Below, in pieces: positions 15,911 to 25,688 of a stretch of 31,602 nt of DNA (position 1 is the stretch's first letter; each line of letters starts with the position of its first letter). This DNA comes from Clostridium sp. CAG:451. GTDB taxonomy: Bacteria; Bacillota_I; Bacilli_A; RF39; UBA660. The notes below the pieces were generated by a model that was given only the letters and a program-made list of their open reading frames with translations, did no database searches and had not been told where the DNA came from. Made by a program: the position numbers and the translations under genes. The DNA lies in assembly GCA_000438295.1 (NCBI GenBank), contig FR901059.1, positions 1 through 31,602 of the forward strand, written 5' to 3'.

Positions 15911-16951
15911 TTACCATTTAATATCTACATGCATCTTATCTATCATAAAACGATATACAGCTAAAAAGGCTCTAAATAAATGTAATTTATATACTACTTT
16001 TATAATCCATAATTTAAAGTTAACATGATTCTTTACTACATAACCTAGTTTTACAAACTTAGTATAACGCCAAGTTGGAAAGTAATTATCTAGAAATTCA
16101 CTGTTTTCCTTAACTGCTAAAGCTAAATTACAATTCTTATCATAAGATAATCTAAACATTAGTGAAACTCCTAAATGAAGAAAAGCCATAGCATCTAATA
16201 AAGGTAACATTCTTACTCTATTTTCACTATTTTCATAGACTCTTCTTACTTCAACCATAGCTTGATAAGTTGACTCTACTTGCTCCTTCTTAATAGATGT
16301 TATAATTGATCCTTGTCTTACCATATAGAAAACTAAGCTTTCATTTACAAATACTACTTTCTTAGCATTTATATAAATAAGAAGTAAAAACATCATATCA
16401 TCTAAGATTCTTGGAGGATGTTCTAGATCAGCTTGTTCCTTTAATAAGTTAGCTTTATAAATTTTATTCCAAGGTGCCCCATTCATTTCTAGTAATGGTC
16501 CTGGATCTTTTAATATATCAATTACCTTATCTTCACTCTTGCACATTTCTCTTGAGAAACGTTTTGAAGTATCCAAATCAATTCGATCAAAACCACAAAC
16601 AGCTATATCAGCTTTTTCCTTTTTAGCTTTATTATATAGTTTCTCAGCAAAAGTTACATCAACATAATCATCACTATCAACAAAGCCAATAAATTCACCT
16701 GTTGCTTTCTTAATACCATCTTTTCTACCTCGCCAAACACCCTCATTTTTCTTATCAATAATAACTATTTTATCTTTATATTTCTTTTGATAGTCTTTTA
16801 ATATATTTAAACAGTTATCTGGGGAACCATCATTAATACAAATAACTTCAATATCTTCAAGTGTTTGATTAACTAATGAATCAAGACATCTTGGTAAATA
16901 CTTTTCTACTTTATAACATGGTACTATAATACTTAATTTCTTTTTTGCCAT
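15911..16951 (-). CDS. Glycosyltransferase family 2
   Basis: 346 residues. Cytoplasmic GT-A transferase domain at about 5-220: KLSIIVPCYKVEKYLPRCL at the start, VICINDGSPDN for nucleotide binding and FVDSDDYVD (D92, D95) for the metal-sugar donor site. The C-terminal ~120 residues are helical and basic (KYTKFVKLGYVVKNHVNFK), as in enzymes that dock on the membrane to act on lipid-linked acceptors. It lies four bases downstream of glf, so a galactofuranosyl transferase is attractive but unproven. AAAGGAG is nine bases from the ATG. Confidence 0.9.
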   Translation of the reverse strand: MAKKKLSIIVPCYKVEKYLPRCLDSLVNQTLEDIEVICINDGSPDNCLNILKDYQKKYKDKIVIIDKKNEGVWRGRKDGIKKATGEFIGFVDSDDYVDVTFAEKLYNKAKKEKADIAVCGFDRIDLDTSKRFSREMCKSEDKVIDILKDPGPLLEMNGAPWNKIYKANLLKEQADLEHPPRILDDMMFLLLIYINAKKVVFVNESLVFYMVRQGSIITSIKKEQVESTYQAMVEVRRVYENSENRVRMLPLLDAMAFLHLGVSLMFRLSYDKNCNLALAVKENSEFLDNYFPTWRYTKFVKLGYVVKNHVNFKLWIIKVVYKLHLFRAFLAVYRFMIDKMHVDIKW

Positions 16952-16955
16952 ACTG

Positions 16956-18110
16956 CTATTCTCCTTTAATTTCTCTATATAATTCTAATGCTCTTTTTAT
17001 AACTGCATCCATATTATAATATTTATATTCTGCTAAACGACCACATAAATGAAAGTTTTTAATATCTTTAACTAGACTATAATATTTTTCATAAAGCTTT
17101 TTATTCTCATCATTTAAAATAGCATAATATGGAATATGTTTACTATTCTTATAATCATAAGTAAGTGGATATTCTCTTAATATAGTAGTATTATCTTTTA
17201 CTATTTGATTAGATAAATACTTAAACTCTGTAATTCTTGTAAACTTCTCATCATTAGGATAATTTACAACACTACTAGGTTGGTAGTAATTTTCTTTATA
17301 ATCTGTAAACTCTAAATTTAGAGAACGATATGGTAAAGCTCCATACTGATAGCTTAATAATTCATCAAGTGCTCCACTATAGATAACCTCACCCTTATAT
17401 TCTAAACCATCAACATATATTTTATTGTTTTTTATCTCTAATAAATCCTTAGCATCTTTTTGAAGTTCTATATCAATATTTTTATGACTTAACATATTTT
17501 CAAATATTTCATTATAACCATTCTTAGGCATAAACTGATATTTATCTTGAAAATATCTATCATCATAACCAAGTATTACTGGTACTCTATTAATTACTGA
17601 AGTATCTACTTGTTCAATTGGAATATTCCACTGTTTTGCTGTATAATGAACAAATACTTTATCATAGACATATTCCCCAAACTCTTTAATCACTTCATCT
17701 TTACTATCTAATAAATCTAGGATAGAAACTTTTTTAGTATCAGGGTAACTTGCTAATAATTTTTCTTTTATTATATTACTTTTCTCTTCCTCAAATAATA
17801 TTTCTAAAGATTTAAAATTAAAAGGAATAGGTACATACTTACCATCTATTAATCCAATAACTCTATGTTCATAAAAGTAAAAACCACTAAATCTTTTTAA
17901 GTAGTCAAATACTTCTTTATCATTAGTATGAAAGATATGTGGCCCATAAGTATGAACTCTTACCCCATTATCCCTTATATTTTCATGCATATTACCACCT
18001 ATATGGTTACGCTTATCAATTACTAATACTTTCTTTTCATCTTCAGCAAAGCATCTTGCCATTACACTTCCAGCAAAACCTGCTCCTACTACTATTACAT
18101 CATATTTCAT
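16956..18110 (-). CDS. glf: UDP-galactopyranose mutase
   Basis: A flavoenzyme that interconverts UDP-galactopyranose and UDP-galactofuranose, supplying Galf for surface glycans. 384 residues is the normal length. The N-terminal FAD fold has VVGAGFAGSVMARCFAE and VIDKRNHIGGNMHE, followed by the family signature GVRVHTYGPHIFHT. Later YTAKQWNIP, the YDDRYFQDKYQFMPKNGY block and the C-terminal GRLAEYKYYNMD complete the active site. Its ATG overlaps the stop of the GT-C-like gene by four bases. It is the only nucleotide-sugar enzyme in the locus, which makes galactofuranose the one sugar that can be predicted with confidence. Confidence 0.97.
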   Translation of the reverse strand: MKYDVIVVGAGFAGSVMARCFAEDEKKVLVIDKRNHIGGNMHENIRDNGVRVHTYGPHIFHTNDKEVFDYLKRFSGFYFYEHRVIGLIDGKYVPIPFNFKSLEILFEEEKSNIIKEKLLASYPDTKKVSILDLLDSKDEVIKEFGEYVYDKVFVHYTAKQWNIPIEQVDTSVINRVPVILGYDDRYFQDKYQFMPKNGYNEIFENMLSHKNIDIELQKDAKDLLEIKNNKIYVDGLEYKGEVIYSGALDELLSYQYGALPYRSLNLEFTDYKENYYQPSSVVNYPNDEKFTRITEFKYLSNQIVKDNTTILREYPLTYDYKNSKHIPYYAILNDENKKLYEKYYSLVKDIKNFHLCGRLAEYKYYNMDAVIKRALELYREIKGE

Positions 18111-19999
18111 TTTTTCACCTCTACCTTATCTATATACTTAAATATAACATGATTTTTACTTTTTTTCACTTTATATAATGAATTTTGTAACTCTTTTGGT
18201 GTTTTACCATTAAATAAGGAACCATATTTGTCTACAAACTGCTTATCTACTTTAGCAAAATAAACATAATCATAGCCTTCCTTTATTAGTTTTTTCTCCC
18301 AATAATCTTTACTAATATTATAAGTAAAATAGTCAGTTTCACTGTATGGTTTACCAAGACTCCATTCCCACAACAGATTTGTTCTAATTGGTGCTATTTG
18401 AAATCTTAAAAGATTAAATTCATATCCATCTGTATTTTGATAAATTACATACACTCTTTCACTATCTTTAATTTTTGTTTGTAAAAATTTACCTGTTTGA
18501 ACTATCTCATCAGAAATGATTACTTGCTTATTAGGAACTGGATTTAAATAACTTATCACATTAGTTGATAAAAATGCTACTAGCATGAAAATGATAATTA
18601 AATTTTTATTCTTCTTTTCTATTAAGTAAGCTAGTATAAAAATAAAGCCAGCAATAAAGTAAGTTGACATGTATCTTGAATAACTTGCAAGACGCCTTCC
18701 TTCATGTTCTGGTAAAGCAAATAAATAGATACATAACATAAATAAAGCATATATAATAAAGCCAACAGAATATGATAACATGACTGATATTATTCTTCTC
18801 TTTTCTTCTTTAGTTTTGGCTTTATTATACTCTATTAACATAATTATTAAGAAAATAACTAACAAACCAATAGCACTTCTAACAAATCCTTTTGCTATAA
18901 CACCACTACCATCATCATTTAATGCATTATAAAATGTTGTCGTAATATCTTTTAATTTACCAGTTGGAGCTTTAACATAAGTAATAGATTTTAAATAGTC
19001 TTTGATATTTAATGTTTCTATGTTATTAGCATCATGCTGAAAATCAACATGAACTCCATTTTTACTACAATATGCTTTCCATAAACCATAACCACTAAAA
19101 GTTACTACTAATAATAATATTAAGTATAGTAGATTTAAGAGTATCTTTTTATCTATCTTTTTCTTTTCTATTATTTTATATACAACTCTCTTTATACCTA
19201 GTTGAAGTAAAATAATAGCAGAGAAAATAAGACCAGTATCTTTAATGATAGGTAAACAAAATAAAATTATAGGAAGTAATATTTTCTGTTCCTTACTTTC
19301 CTTCAAACTTGCTATATAAATACCAATAAAGAAGAAAACTCCTAAAATAAAATCTATATAGATACTAGCTATAGAAAAACCAAAGATATTCATTAAAATA
19401 TAAATTATAAAATAACTTACTAGCCCTTTTATAATAATTGATTTAGATTTTTTTATACTTGCTAATATTGGTAGTAAAGCTGAAATTATTAATGAGTTTA
19501 TCCCAAAATAGGATACACTTTCACTAAAACCTCCATTTAATTTACAGAAAAAATACTCAATTATCCCTACAAATGGTGGATAAGAAATATGATTACCTGT
19601 CCAAACTTTATTAGCCCATAGTAAATCATAGTGTACCATTGCTTTTAAGTTTGGTCCCCAATGAGCAAATTCATCCCAATTACTATAATGAGTATTAATT
19701 AACAAAGCATATAAAATTACTTCTAAAATGACAAAAAAGAAAATTGGTAAGGAAACTAAATCTTTAACTGCCAGTTTTCTTTTTAAAAGTAGATATATTA
19801 AATAAAAGAAGCTAAAAATTCCAAGTAAAATTATTATATAATATCCTAATTTCATCTGATCTACTAAACCAAATAGAAATAAAATTATTCCTACTGAAGA
19901 TAGCACAATAAGTGGAATATAATAATCATTAATCTTAAATTTAACCTTCACAAAGTATGATAAAGACAAAACTAAAAGTAGACTATAAATTAAATACAT
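18107..19999 (-). CDS. Polytopic GT-C-like glycosyltransferase
   Basis: 630 residues with about 13 membrane helices and a soluble C-terminal ~130 residues. The first large outer loop holds HYSNWDEFAHWGPNLKAMV (D109-E110), the acidic catalytic-loop pattern of GT-C enzymes such as ArnT/PMT-like transferases. YPPFVGIIEYF and a later LPEHEGRRLASYSRYM also fit. It would use a polyprenyl-phosphate sugar outside the membrane. Just upstream are the small flippase, DUF2304 protein and polyprenyl-phosphate sugar synthase that could make its donor. AAAGGA is nine bases from the ATG. Sequence similarity to the other two large membrane proteins of the locus is not obvious, so it is probably a different GT-C family. 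Confidence 0.75.
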   Translation of the reverse strand: MYLIYSLLLVLSLSYFVKVKFKINDYYIPLIVLSSVGIILFLFGLVDQMKLGYYIIILLGIFSFFYLIYLLLKRKLAVKDLVSLPIFFFVILEVILYALLINTHYSNWDEFAHWGPNLKAMVHYDLLWANKVWTGNHISYPPFVGIIEYFFCKLNGGFSESVSYFGINSLIISALLPILASIKKSKSIIIKGLVSYFIIYILMNIFGFSIASIYIDFILGVFFFIGIYIASLKESKEQKILLPIILFCLPIIKDTGLIFSAIILLQLGIKRVVYKIIEKKKIDKKILLNLLYLILLLVVTFSGYGLWKAYCSKNGVHVDFQHDANNIETLNIKDYLKSITYVKAPTGKLKDITTTFYNALNDDGSGVIAKGFVRSAIGLLVIFLIIMLIEYNKAKTKEEKRRIISVMLSYSVGFIIYALFMLCIYLFALPEHEGRRLASYSRYMSTYFIAGFIFILAYLIEKKNKNLIIIFMLVAFLSTNVISYLNPVPNKQVIISDEIVQTGKFLQTKIKDSERVYVIYQNTDGYEFNLLRFQIAPIRTNLLWEWSLGKPYSETDYFTYNISKDYWEKKLIKEGYDYVYFAKVDKQFVDKYGSLFNGKTPKELQNSLYKVKKSKNHVIFKYIDKVEVKK

Positions 20000-20014
20000 A
20001 TCAACTATTCCTTT

Positions 20015-20362
20015 CTAACGTTTTATAGAAATCAAAACTATTCCTATAATCACTAATATAATGCCCCCCAAATTAACAAGTGATACATTCTCTTTAAAAA
20101 TAAAGTAACCCATTATAAGTACTATTACCTGTACAATACCTGTAGTAAGTGGAACAATATAACTTAAGTCATATGTTGCTAATAGTTTTTGCCATAGTAA
20201 GAAACTACTAATATAAAAAAGTAAACCAAGAAAAGTAATGAAGCCTACTTTAAAAGAAATCCCCCCTTTTAATGATAAGGATAAGGAATCTCCTCCTAAT
20301 TTAAAACAATATAGACCACCAGTAGTTAAAAGTATATAAATTGATGTTAATATATATTTCAT
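20015..20362 (-). CDS. Small four-helix EamA/SMR-type transporter (sugar-lipid flippase candidate)
   Basis: 115 residues and four membrane helices, half the size of a standard EamA protein and close to ArnE/ArnF and other SMR-type proteins. Landmarks are YDLSYIVPLTTGIVQVIVLI and the terminal helix VNLGGIILVIIGIVLI, the usual duplicated-half EamA pattern. Given the polyprenyl-phosphate transferase two genes upstream and a GT-C enzyme directly downstream, it most likely flips an undecaprenyl-phosphate sugar, perhaps as a homodimer. It overlaps the DUF2304 gene by four bases (ATGA). A multidrug-efflux role is less likely in this context. Confidence 0.8.
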   Translation of the reverse strand: MKYILTSIYILLTTGGLYCFKLGGDSLSLSLKGGISFKVGFITFLGLLFYISSFLLWQKLLATYDLSYIVPLTTGIVQVIVLIMGYFIFKENVSLVNLGGIILVIIGIVLISIKR

Positions 20363-20703
20363 CTTTTATCCTCCACTTCTTTTTTTAATAGTGATAACTC
20401 TTGAATTAATAAGGTTGTTTTTTTCTTTTGACCAGCCATCATAACAGTAAGTATTAATGTTAAAAATAATAGTAAACCAATAAAAATACAAAGTACCATA
20501 TTAGATAGTAATTCAAATCCTAAAAACTTAGCAAGTGATACCATCAAGTTAGGAATACAAGATACTATTACTACTACAATAGATGATAATATCCAAACAA
20601 GGGCATACTTTACTGGAATTCTACCCTTTCTAAGTAAATGAATAACACTAAATAGAAGGATAAAGGCAAATAACAAAACCGTTAATATTAAACTCTTTGA
20701 CAT
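20359..20703 (-). CDS. DUF2304 membrane protein
   Basis: 114 residues from the ATG at 20703, with three hydrophobic segments and a charged helical tail (QELSLLKKEVEDKR). The block RKGRIPVKYALVWILSSIVV and the following FLGFELLSNMVL are characteristic of DUF2304, which commonly sits next to DPM1-like GT2 genes and is thought to assist or anchor them; no biochemical activity is known to me. The start at 20703 has AGGAGG seven bases away. A longer frame from 20727 would overlap the upstream gene and lacks a site. The upstream GT2 stop is one base away, so coupling is tight. Confidence 0.85.
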   Translation of the reverse strand: MSKSLILTVLLFAFILLFSVIHLLRKGRIPVKYALVWILSSIVVVIVSCIPNLMVSLAKFLGFELLSNMVLCIFIGLLLFLTLILTVMMAGQKKKTTLLIQELSLLKKEVEDKR

Positions 20704-20704
20704 A

Positions 20705-21418
20705 TTAATACCTCCTAATTCCAGCAATTATAATTGAAAGACAAACATTTAACATATAGTAAATATTTTTCCATGTATGAATTGATGACTTACCACCAGT
20801 TCTCTCTCGCATATTAACTGCTACTTCTTCTATTCTATAATTCTTCTTAGCAAGTTCTACTGTTGTTATTGGTTCCGGATATTCTAAAGGATAGTTATTA
20901 GCAAAATAGTTAATTATTTCCTTATTACAAGCTCGAAAGCCACTAGTCGTATCGTAAACCTTTATTCCAGATACTAGTTTTATAAAGAAGGAAATAACTT
21001 TAATACCAGCTCTTCTAGCTCCAGTAGTCTTAAACTTACTAATATTACCTACAAACCTACTTCCTATTACAAAATCAGCTTTTCCTTTGATAATTGGTTC
21101 AATTATATTATTAACATAACTAACATCATGTTGACCATCACCATCATACTGAATAGCTATATCATAATTATTGTAATAAGCATACTTATAACCAGTCTGT
21201 ACTGCTCCACCTATTCCTAAATTATGTATTAAATCAACATGATTAATATTATTTTTATCAAGAATAAATCCTGTCTTATCACGACTACCATCATTTATTA
21301 CTACATAGTCATACTTTCTTTTACCTTTTTTATTAAACTCATCTATTTCTCTACAAGTCTTTAAAATATTTTCTTCTTCGTTATAAGCTGGAATAATTAA
21401 TAATATTCTTTCTTTCAT
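20705..21418 (-). CDS. DPM1-like polyprenyl-phosphate glycosyltransferase (GT2)
   Basis: About 237 residues from the ATG at 21418. A GT-A domain with LLIIPAYNEEENI, VVINDGSRDKT, the glycine-rich NLGIGGAVQTGYKYA and the metal motif YDGDGQHD (D92, D94), then GSRFVG and TTSGFRACN, all typical of dolichyl/undecaprenyl-phosphate mannose or glucose synthases. Unlike GtrB it ends in only a short hydrophobic segment, and the following DUF2304 protein may supply the membrane part. An AGGAG site 10 bases upstream favours 21418 over a TTG at 21439. It would make the donor for a GT-C enzyme in this locus. Confidence 0.9.
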   Translation of the reverse strand: MKERILLIIPAYNEEENILKTCREIDEFNKKGKRKYDYVVINDGSRDKTGFILDKNNINHVDLIHNLGIGGAVQTGYKYAYYNNYDIAIQYDGDGQHDVSYVNNIIEPIIKGKADFVIGSRFVGNISKFKTTGARRAGIKVISFFIKLVSGIKVYDTTSGFRACNKEIINYFANNYPLEYPEPITTVELAKKNYRIEEVAVNMRERTGGKSSIHTWKNIYYMLNVCLSIIIAGIRRY

Positions 21419-21423
21419 ATCTA

Positions 21424-23523
21424 CTACTCTCCTATACAATTAACTTTATATATATAAATATTATCTTTATGATATTTAGAAGTAAAAGTTACATTACTAT
21501 TATTGTATTCATCCAATGATTTTAATGAAGTTGCATAATTAACTTTTAACTTGCATAAATCTTCTGGAGTTATTTTTAATTTAAAGTGATCAGATGATAT
21601 AAGTTCAAATTTAGTATTATTATTATCTAGTTCCATATCAATATGGGCATATCTATTATAAACTTTATTATATTTTTTTTCCTTATCTATCTTTTTCCAT
21701 AAATTAATATTAGGATATAAATTTGTACTATTTAATACTTTAAGTCCTTGTGTTCCTAAATAATTAGCAATAAGAAACGAATCAAGTGATACCCAATTAG
21801 CATCTTCAGTTTTATATTTCTTTAATTCTTTTGAAATAGGCTTTTTATAAACTCCTGAAAACCCTTTCATTAAAGGATTAACTGATACAGTTGAAAATAC
21901 AGTTACCAAAGCTACAACTACTAAGAGCATAACTGTTGTCTTTTTATTCTTTATTACCCATAATATACTAATCAATGTTAAAATAACAAAAGAAACTATT
22001 ACTTTATTAATAGATAAATAATTATTTGGTAACATATATTTAGCAATGATACAACTAAATAAACTACTAACTATAGCAACTATAGTAAAGGAAATCTTTT
22101 CTTTTTTAGTATTAAGTTTTATTTTACCATACAACAAAGCCATTAGAATAACACACAAATAAGAGATAATAACGGTAAGTCTTTCTACAGGAGTCATATA
22201 TAGTAAAGTTATTTTTGCTAATATTTTAGGAAAAGAAACAAATGAAAATAATAGATAAATAACTATTAAAGAAAATATAGAAATAATCAAAATTTCATTC
22301 TTTAAATTTTTCCTGTTTTTAAAGATATAGTATGCACCAATAATTATTGAAAAAGGAAACATTGAATAAAATGTACTATATTCACAAGGATTACCTACAT
22401 CAAAATATGGAAAATAAATTGATGCCGAATAAGTTAAAAAGTTTTCAAAGGACTTACCTCCTACAATAAATCTAGCCCCTGGATATACTGTTGACATTAA
22501 TTGTTTAAACGTGTCTTTACTTAAGAAAAAGAAATAAGCAAACAATAATATTATGCCACCAATTGTAATAAAAAGTGGCCATAGTTTCTTTATTTTATAT
22601 TTATGCTTATCCTTAAAAGCAATAAAGAAATAAACAGCAAGTATTAGATAAAAATAACTAAGTGGAACCAACCAAGCTGGATATAGTGTTACTACGTAGC
22701 TAAAGAATGCTGGTATGAGTAGTAAAGAATAGAATACCTTCTTTTTTAATGAATCTGTTTTCAAAAAATTATAGAAAAGAATAATACACAAACCACCACT
22801 AATTAACATTTCTACTAATTGTGCTGAATACCACCAAAATACAGGTGCAGAAAATGTTATTAACATAGTTCCAAGTAAAGATGCCTTTTTATTTTTCCTA
22901 GTAATAATCATAAGTAATTCAAAGCTTACTAAAAACAAAGCAATTAATCTTCCATACCAATAAATAGACATACCATAGTCACGACCAAAGAACAAGTATC
23001 CTAGTAAAAACGGTTTACCAATGCATAAAATACTTTTAACTGGAACAGGAATAGTAGCAAAAACGTCAGTTGCAGTTCCACGCATAACCGGATTAAAATA
23101 ATTATAGCCAGTCGTTGTTTGAGATAAAACATAAGAAGAGTTAACTAACCATTCATCACTTCTAATAGCCCTAGCATCTCCAATTAATGGAGTAAAAGAA
23201 TTAACTTTATAATTTGGTTCAATATAGTTTTCCCACATACCATAACTACTTCCATTAAATTTACCTAATACTAATATTAGAAAAAGTAAGAAAGCGACTA
23301 AATATCTTTTCTTATATAAAAAATTATATATATCTTTTATCCGAAACATAAAGTGAGAAGATATAAAGAAAAAGAAAATAAAAAGTAGTAAAAAGAGGAA
23401 AAAGTCTGTTTTAAATATTGTTACTATATTTATATTATCATTTACAATATAAACTGATCCTAAGTAAGCTAGTAATAATTGTAAAATAATTATATATATT
23501 CTCTCTATTTGTTCTTTTTTCAT
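21424..23523 (-). CDS. Large polytopic membrane protein, paralogue of the 13826-15895 protein
   Basis: About 699 residues from the ATG at 23523, with a dozen or more membrane helices. The first outer loop has DARAIRSDEWLVNSSYVLSQ, matching the RSDE motif of its paralogue. Further shared points are LITFSAPVFWW, TVYPGARFIVGGK and the C-terminal NLYPNINLWKKIDKEKKYNK block. It is probably a GT-C-like transferase working outside the membrane (YfhO/DUF7657-like). It stops five bases before the DPM1-like start. A GTG at 23532 directly abuts the upstream stop; ATG 23523, with AGGTG six bases away, is preferred. Confidence 0.7.
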   Translation of the reverse strand: MKKEQIERIYIIILQLLLAYLGSVYIVNDNINIVTIFKTDFFLFLLLFIFFFFISSHFMFRIKDIYNFLYKKRYLVAFLLFLILVLGKFNGSSYGMWENYIEPNYKVNSFTPLIGDARAIRSDEWLVNSSYVLSQTTTGYNYFNPVMRGTATDVFATIPVPVKSILCIGKPFLLGYLFFGRDYGMSIYWYGRLIALFLVSFELLMIITRKNKKASLLGTMLITFSAPVFWWYSAQLVEMLISGGLCIILFYNFLKTDSLKKKVFYSLLLIPAFFSYVVTLYPAWLVPLSYFYLILAVYFFIAFKDKHKYKIKKLWPLFITIGGIILLFAYFFFLSKDTFKQLMSTVYPGARFIVGGKSFENFLTYSASIYFPYFDVGNPCEYSTFYSMFPFSIIIGAYYIFKNRKNLKNEILIISIFSLIVIYLLFSFVSFPKILAKITLLYMTPVERLTVIISYLCVILMALLYGKIKLNTKKEKISFTIVAIVSSLFSCIIAKYMLPNNYLSINKVIVSFVILTLISILWVIKNKKTTVMLLVVVALVTVFSTVSVNPLMKGFSGVYKKPISKELKKYKTEDANWVSLDSFLIANYLGTQGLKVLNSTNLYPNINLWKKIDKEKKYNKVYNRYAHIDMELDNNNTKFELISSDHFKLKITPEDLCKLKVNYATSLKSLDEYNNSNVTFTSKYHKDNIYIYKVNCIGE

Positions 23524-23532
23524 ATTTAACAC

Positions 23533-25686
23533 CTATTGTTTCTTTTTCTTATCAGCTTTATCAAGCATAAACCAACCTTTTTTACTAAAATTAGGATTAT
23601 AAAATCTATCTTCTGTCAACTTACTCTTCCATTTATCATACATATATTTTTCTTCTAATTGAAATCTTTTATACTTTTCACTAGTTGTATCTAATCCTCT
23701 AGATTTTGATTCATAATGTAATAACTCTACATTTGGTAAGAATACATTATAATAACCCTTTTCCAAAAGTTTGATATTAAAATCTATATCATTATAAGCA
23801 ACTTTTAAATTTTCTTCCAAGCCACCTACTTCTAAAAACTTTGTTTTTTTAATCATTAGGCAAGCTGCTGTACAAGCACTATAGTTATAAGGTACTCTTA
23901 ATCTACCATACATTCCAAAGTCATCACGTGTTGCACCAATATAAGCATGAGAAGCTACTCCACCTAAGCCTAAAATAACTCCACCGTGTTGAACAGTTTC
24001 ATCTGGATATAATAGTTTTGGTCCTACTGCCCCAATGTGTTTTTGCATAGCATAACCTACCATTATTTTTAACCAATCTCCAGTAATAACTTCCGTATCA
24101 TTGTTTAATAATACAATATACTCACCTGTTGCTTTTTCAACAGCTATATTATTTATTCTAGAATAGTTAAACTCCATAATACAATCAACTACTTTAAAAT
24201 TTTTATATTTCTTCTTATATTCATCAAAGAAATCCAATGTCTTTTTCTCTTTACTATCATTATTAGCAATTATTATTTCATAATTTTTATAATTAGTTTT
24301 TTCATAAATGGAATCAATACAAGTTTTTAATATATCTACATAATCTCTTGTTGGAATAATAATAGAAATTTTAGGTTCTTTTTCATAAGTATAATATACT
24401 CTATAATAAGTACTAAGTTCATCCTTTTCAACTGTTCCCTTAATGTTTCTCCTAGCAAGAGCATTTTCAATGGCAAGTTTACCCTTATCAGTAGCATAAC
24501 TCTTATTACTAATTGTCATAGAAGTAGATCCTTCTATCATTCGCCAATGATATAATATTTCTGGTATATGATAAATTTTATTTGTCTTTTCTGTAACTTT
24601 TAAAAGTAAATCATGATCTTGAGCACCTTCTAAACCAACAGTAAAACCTCCAACTTCTTCTACTATTTTACGTCTTAATACTACAAGATGACAAATATAA
24701 TTTAAACTTAATAAAGTATCAGGAGAAAAATCAGGTTTAAAGTTTGGATCACAATAAAGGCCTTTAGGATTTAATTTATCCTCATCACTATATATCAAAT
24801 CTAAATTTTTATTTTTATTTAATACACTTACAACTTTATATAAAGCATCTGGTGTTAACAAATCATCATCATCCATTAAAGCTACAAAATCACCAGTAGC
24901 CATTTTTAAAGCATCATTAGTTGTCTTAGATATATGTCCATTTTCACTTCTATATTTTACTTTAATTCTTTTATCCTTACTTTTATATTCAGTAAGCGTA
25001 CTTTTAGTTTCTTCAAGTGTTGAATGATCATCGACTAAACATACTTCATAGTTAGCATAAGTTTGACTGAGTATAGAATCAAGACAAGCAGCTAAATAGC
25101 GTCTTTCAATATTATATACGGGAATTAAAATAGAAATCTTAGGTTGATATTTTAATTCTTTATATTCAGTTTCTTTAGTGTTTTCTCTCAACCACTTATT
25201 ATACTCAGAAACATAAAAGGGATTATAAAATCTATCAGTAGTACCATTAATACGGCATTTAAAGTCTTTAAAGTACTTTTTCCACATACTAGGTGGTACT
25301 AGAAAGTGATATTCTCTCCATAAAAATTTAATTCCTTTATATAAAACGTGCATTATTAGTTTAAATTTGGCAACAAATCTTCTAATAATTTCTAATAGTT
25401 TCTCCTTTAGTCTTAGAATTAATTTATTTTCAATTGAAACAATTAGTATATTCTTTTTACCTTTTATGGCATACACTTCTATCATTTTACTATCTTTTTC
25501 GACATTAATGTTAAATACAAATGTTTCACTATCTATAGAAAAAATATCATATTTAGTATCTTTTCCATCTACAGTTACTTTAAAATCATAGTTAGTTGAA
25601 TCACCCTTAATCCTCAAAATTACCTGGGGCTTGTTGATTCCGCAAACTTTTTGTTCTTCTACTACAAACAACTCTTTTTTCTTCAT
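23533..25686 (-). CDS. Double-domain GT2 glycosyltransferase (RfbC/WsaF-like)
   Basis: 717 residues and cytoplasmic. An N-terminal ~90-residue beta-rich segment and a helical linker (to ~175) precede two GT2 domains. Domain 1 starts at PKISILIPVYNIE (~182) with VCLVDDHS, the metal site MDDDDLLTP (D272-D275) and the acceptor-side GAQDHDLLLKV. Domain 2 starts near 434 (PKISIIIPTRDYV) with IIANNDS, LLNNDTEVI and GGVILGLGGVASHAY, a block typical of O-antigen and S-layer glycan transferases. Such proteins usually build two linkages of the polymer or act as the chain polymerase before ABC export. It starts two bases after the permease stop, with AGGAG eight bases from the ATG. Which sugars are used cannot be told. 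Confidence 0.9.
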   Translation of the reverse strand: MKKKELFVVEEQKVCGINKPQVILRIKGDSTNYDFKVTVDGKDTKYDIFSIDSETFVFNINVEKDSKMIEVYAIKGKKNILIVSIENKLILRLKEKLLEIIRRFVAKFKLIMHVLYKGIKFLWREYHFLVPPSMWKKYFKDFKCRINGTTDRFYNPFYVSEYNKWLRENTKETEYKELKYQPKISILIPVYNIERRYLAACLDSILSQTYANYEVCLVDDHSTLEETKSTLTEYKSKDKRIKVKYRSENGHISKTTNDALKMATGDFVALMDDDDLLTPDALYKVVSVLNKNKNLDLIYSDEDKLNPKGLYCDPNFKPDFSPDTLLSLNYICHLVVLRRKIVEEVGGFTVGLEGAQDHDLLLKVTEKTNKIYHIPEILYHWRMIEGSTSMTISNKSYATDKGKLAIENALARRNIKGTVEKDELSTYYRVYYTYEKEPKISIIIPTRDYVDILKTCIDSIYEKTNYKNYEIIIANNDSKEKKTLDFFDEYKKKYKNFKVVDCIMEFNYSRINNIAVEKATGEYIVLLNNDTEVITGDWLKIMVGYAMQKHIGAVGPKLLYPDETVQHGGVILGLGGVASHAYIGATRDDFGMYGRLRVPYNYSACTAACLMIKKTKFLEVGGLEENLKVAYNDIDFNIKLLEKGYYNVFLPNVELLHYESKSRGLDTTSEKYKRFQLEEKYMYDKWKSKLTEDRFYNPNFSKKGWFMLDKADKKKKQ

Positions 25687-25688
25687 GA

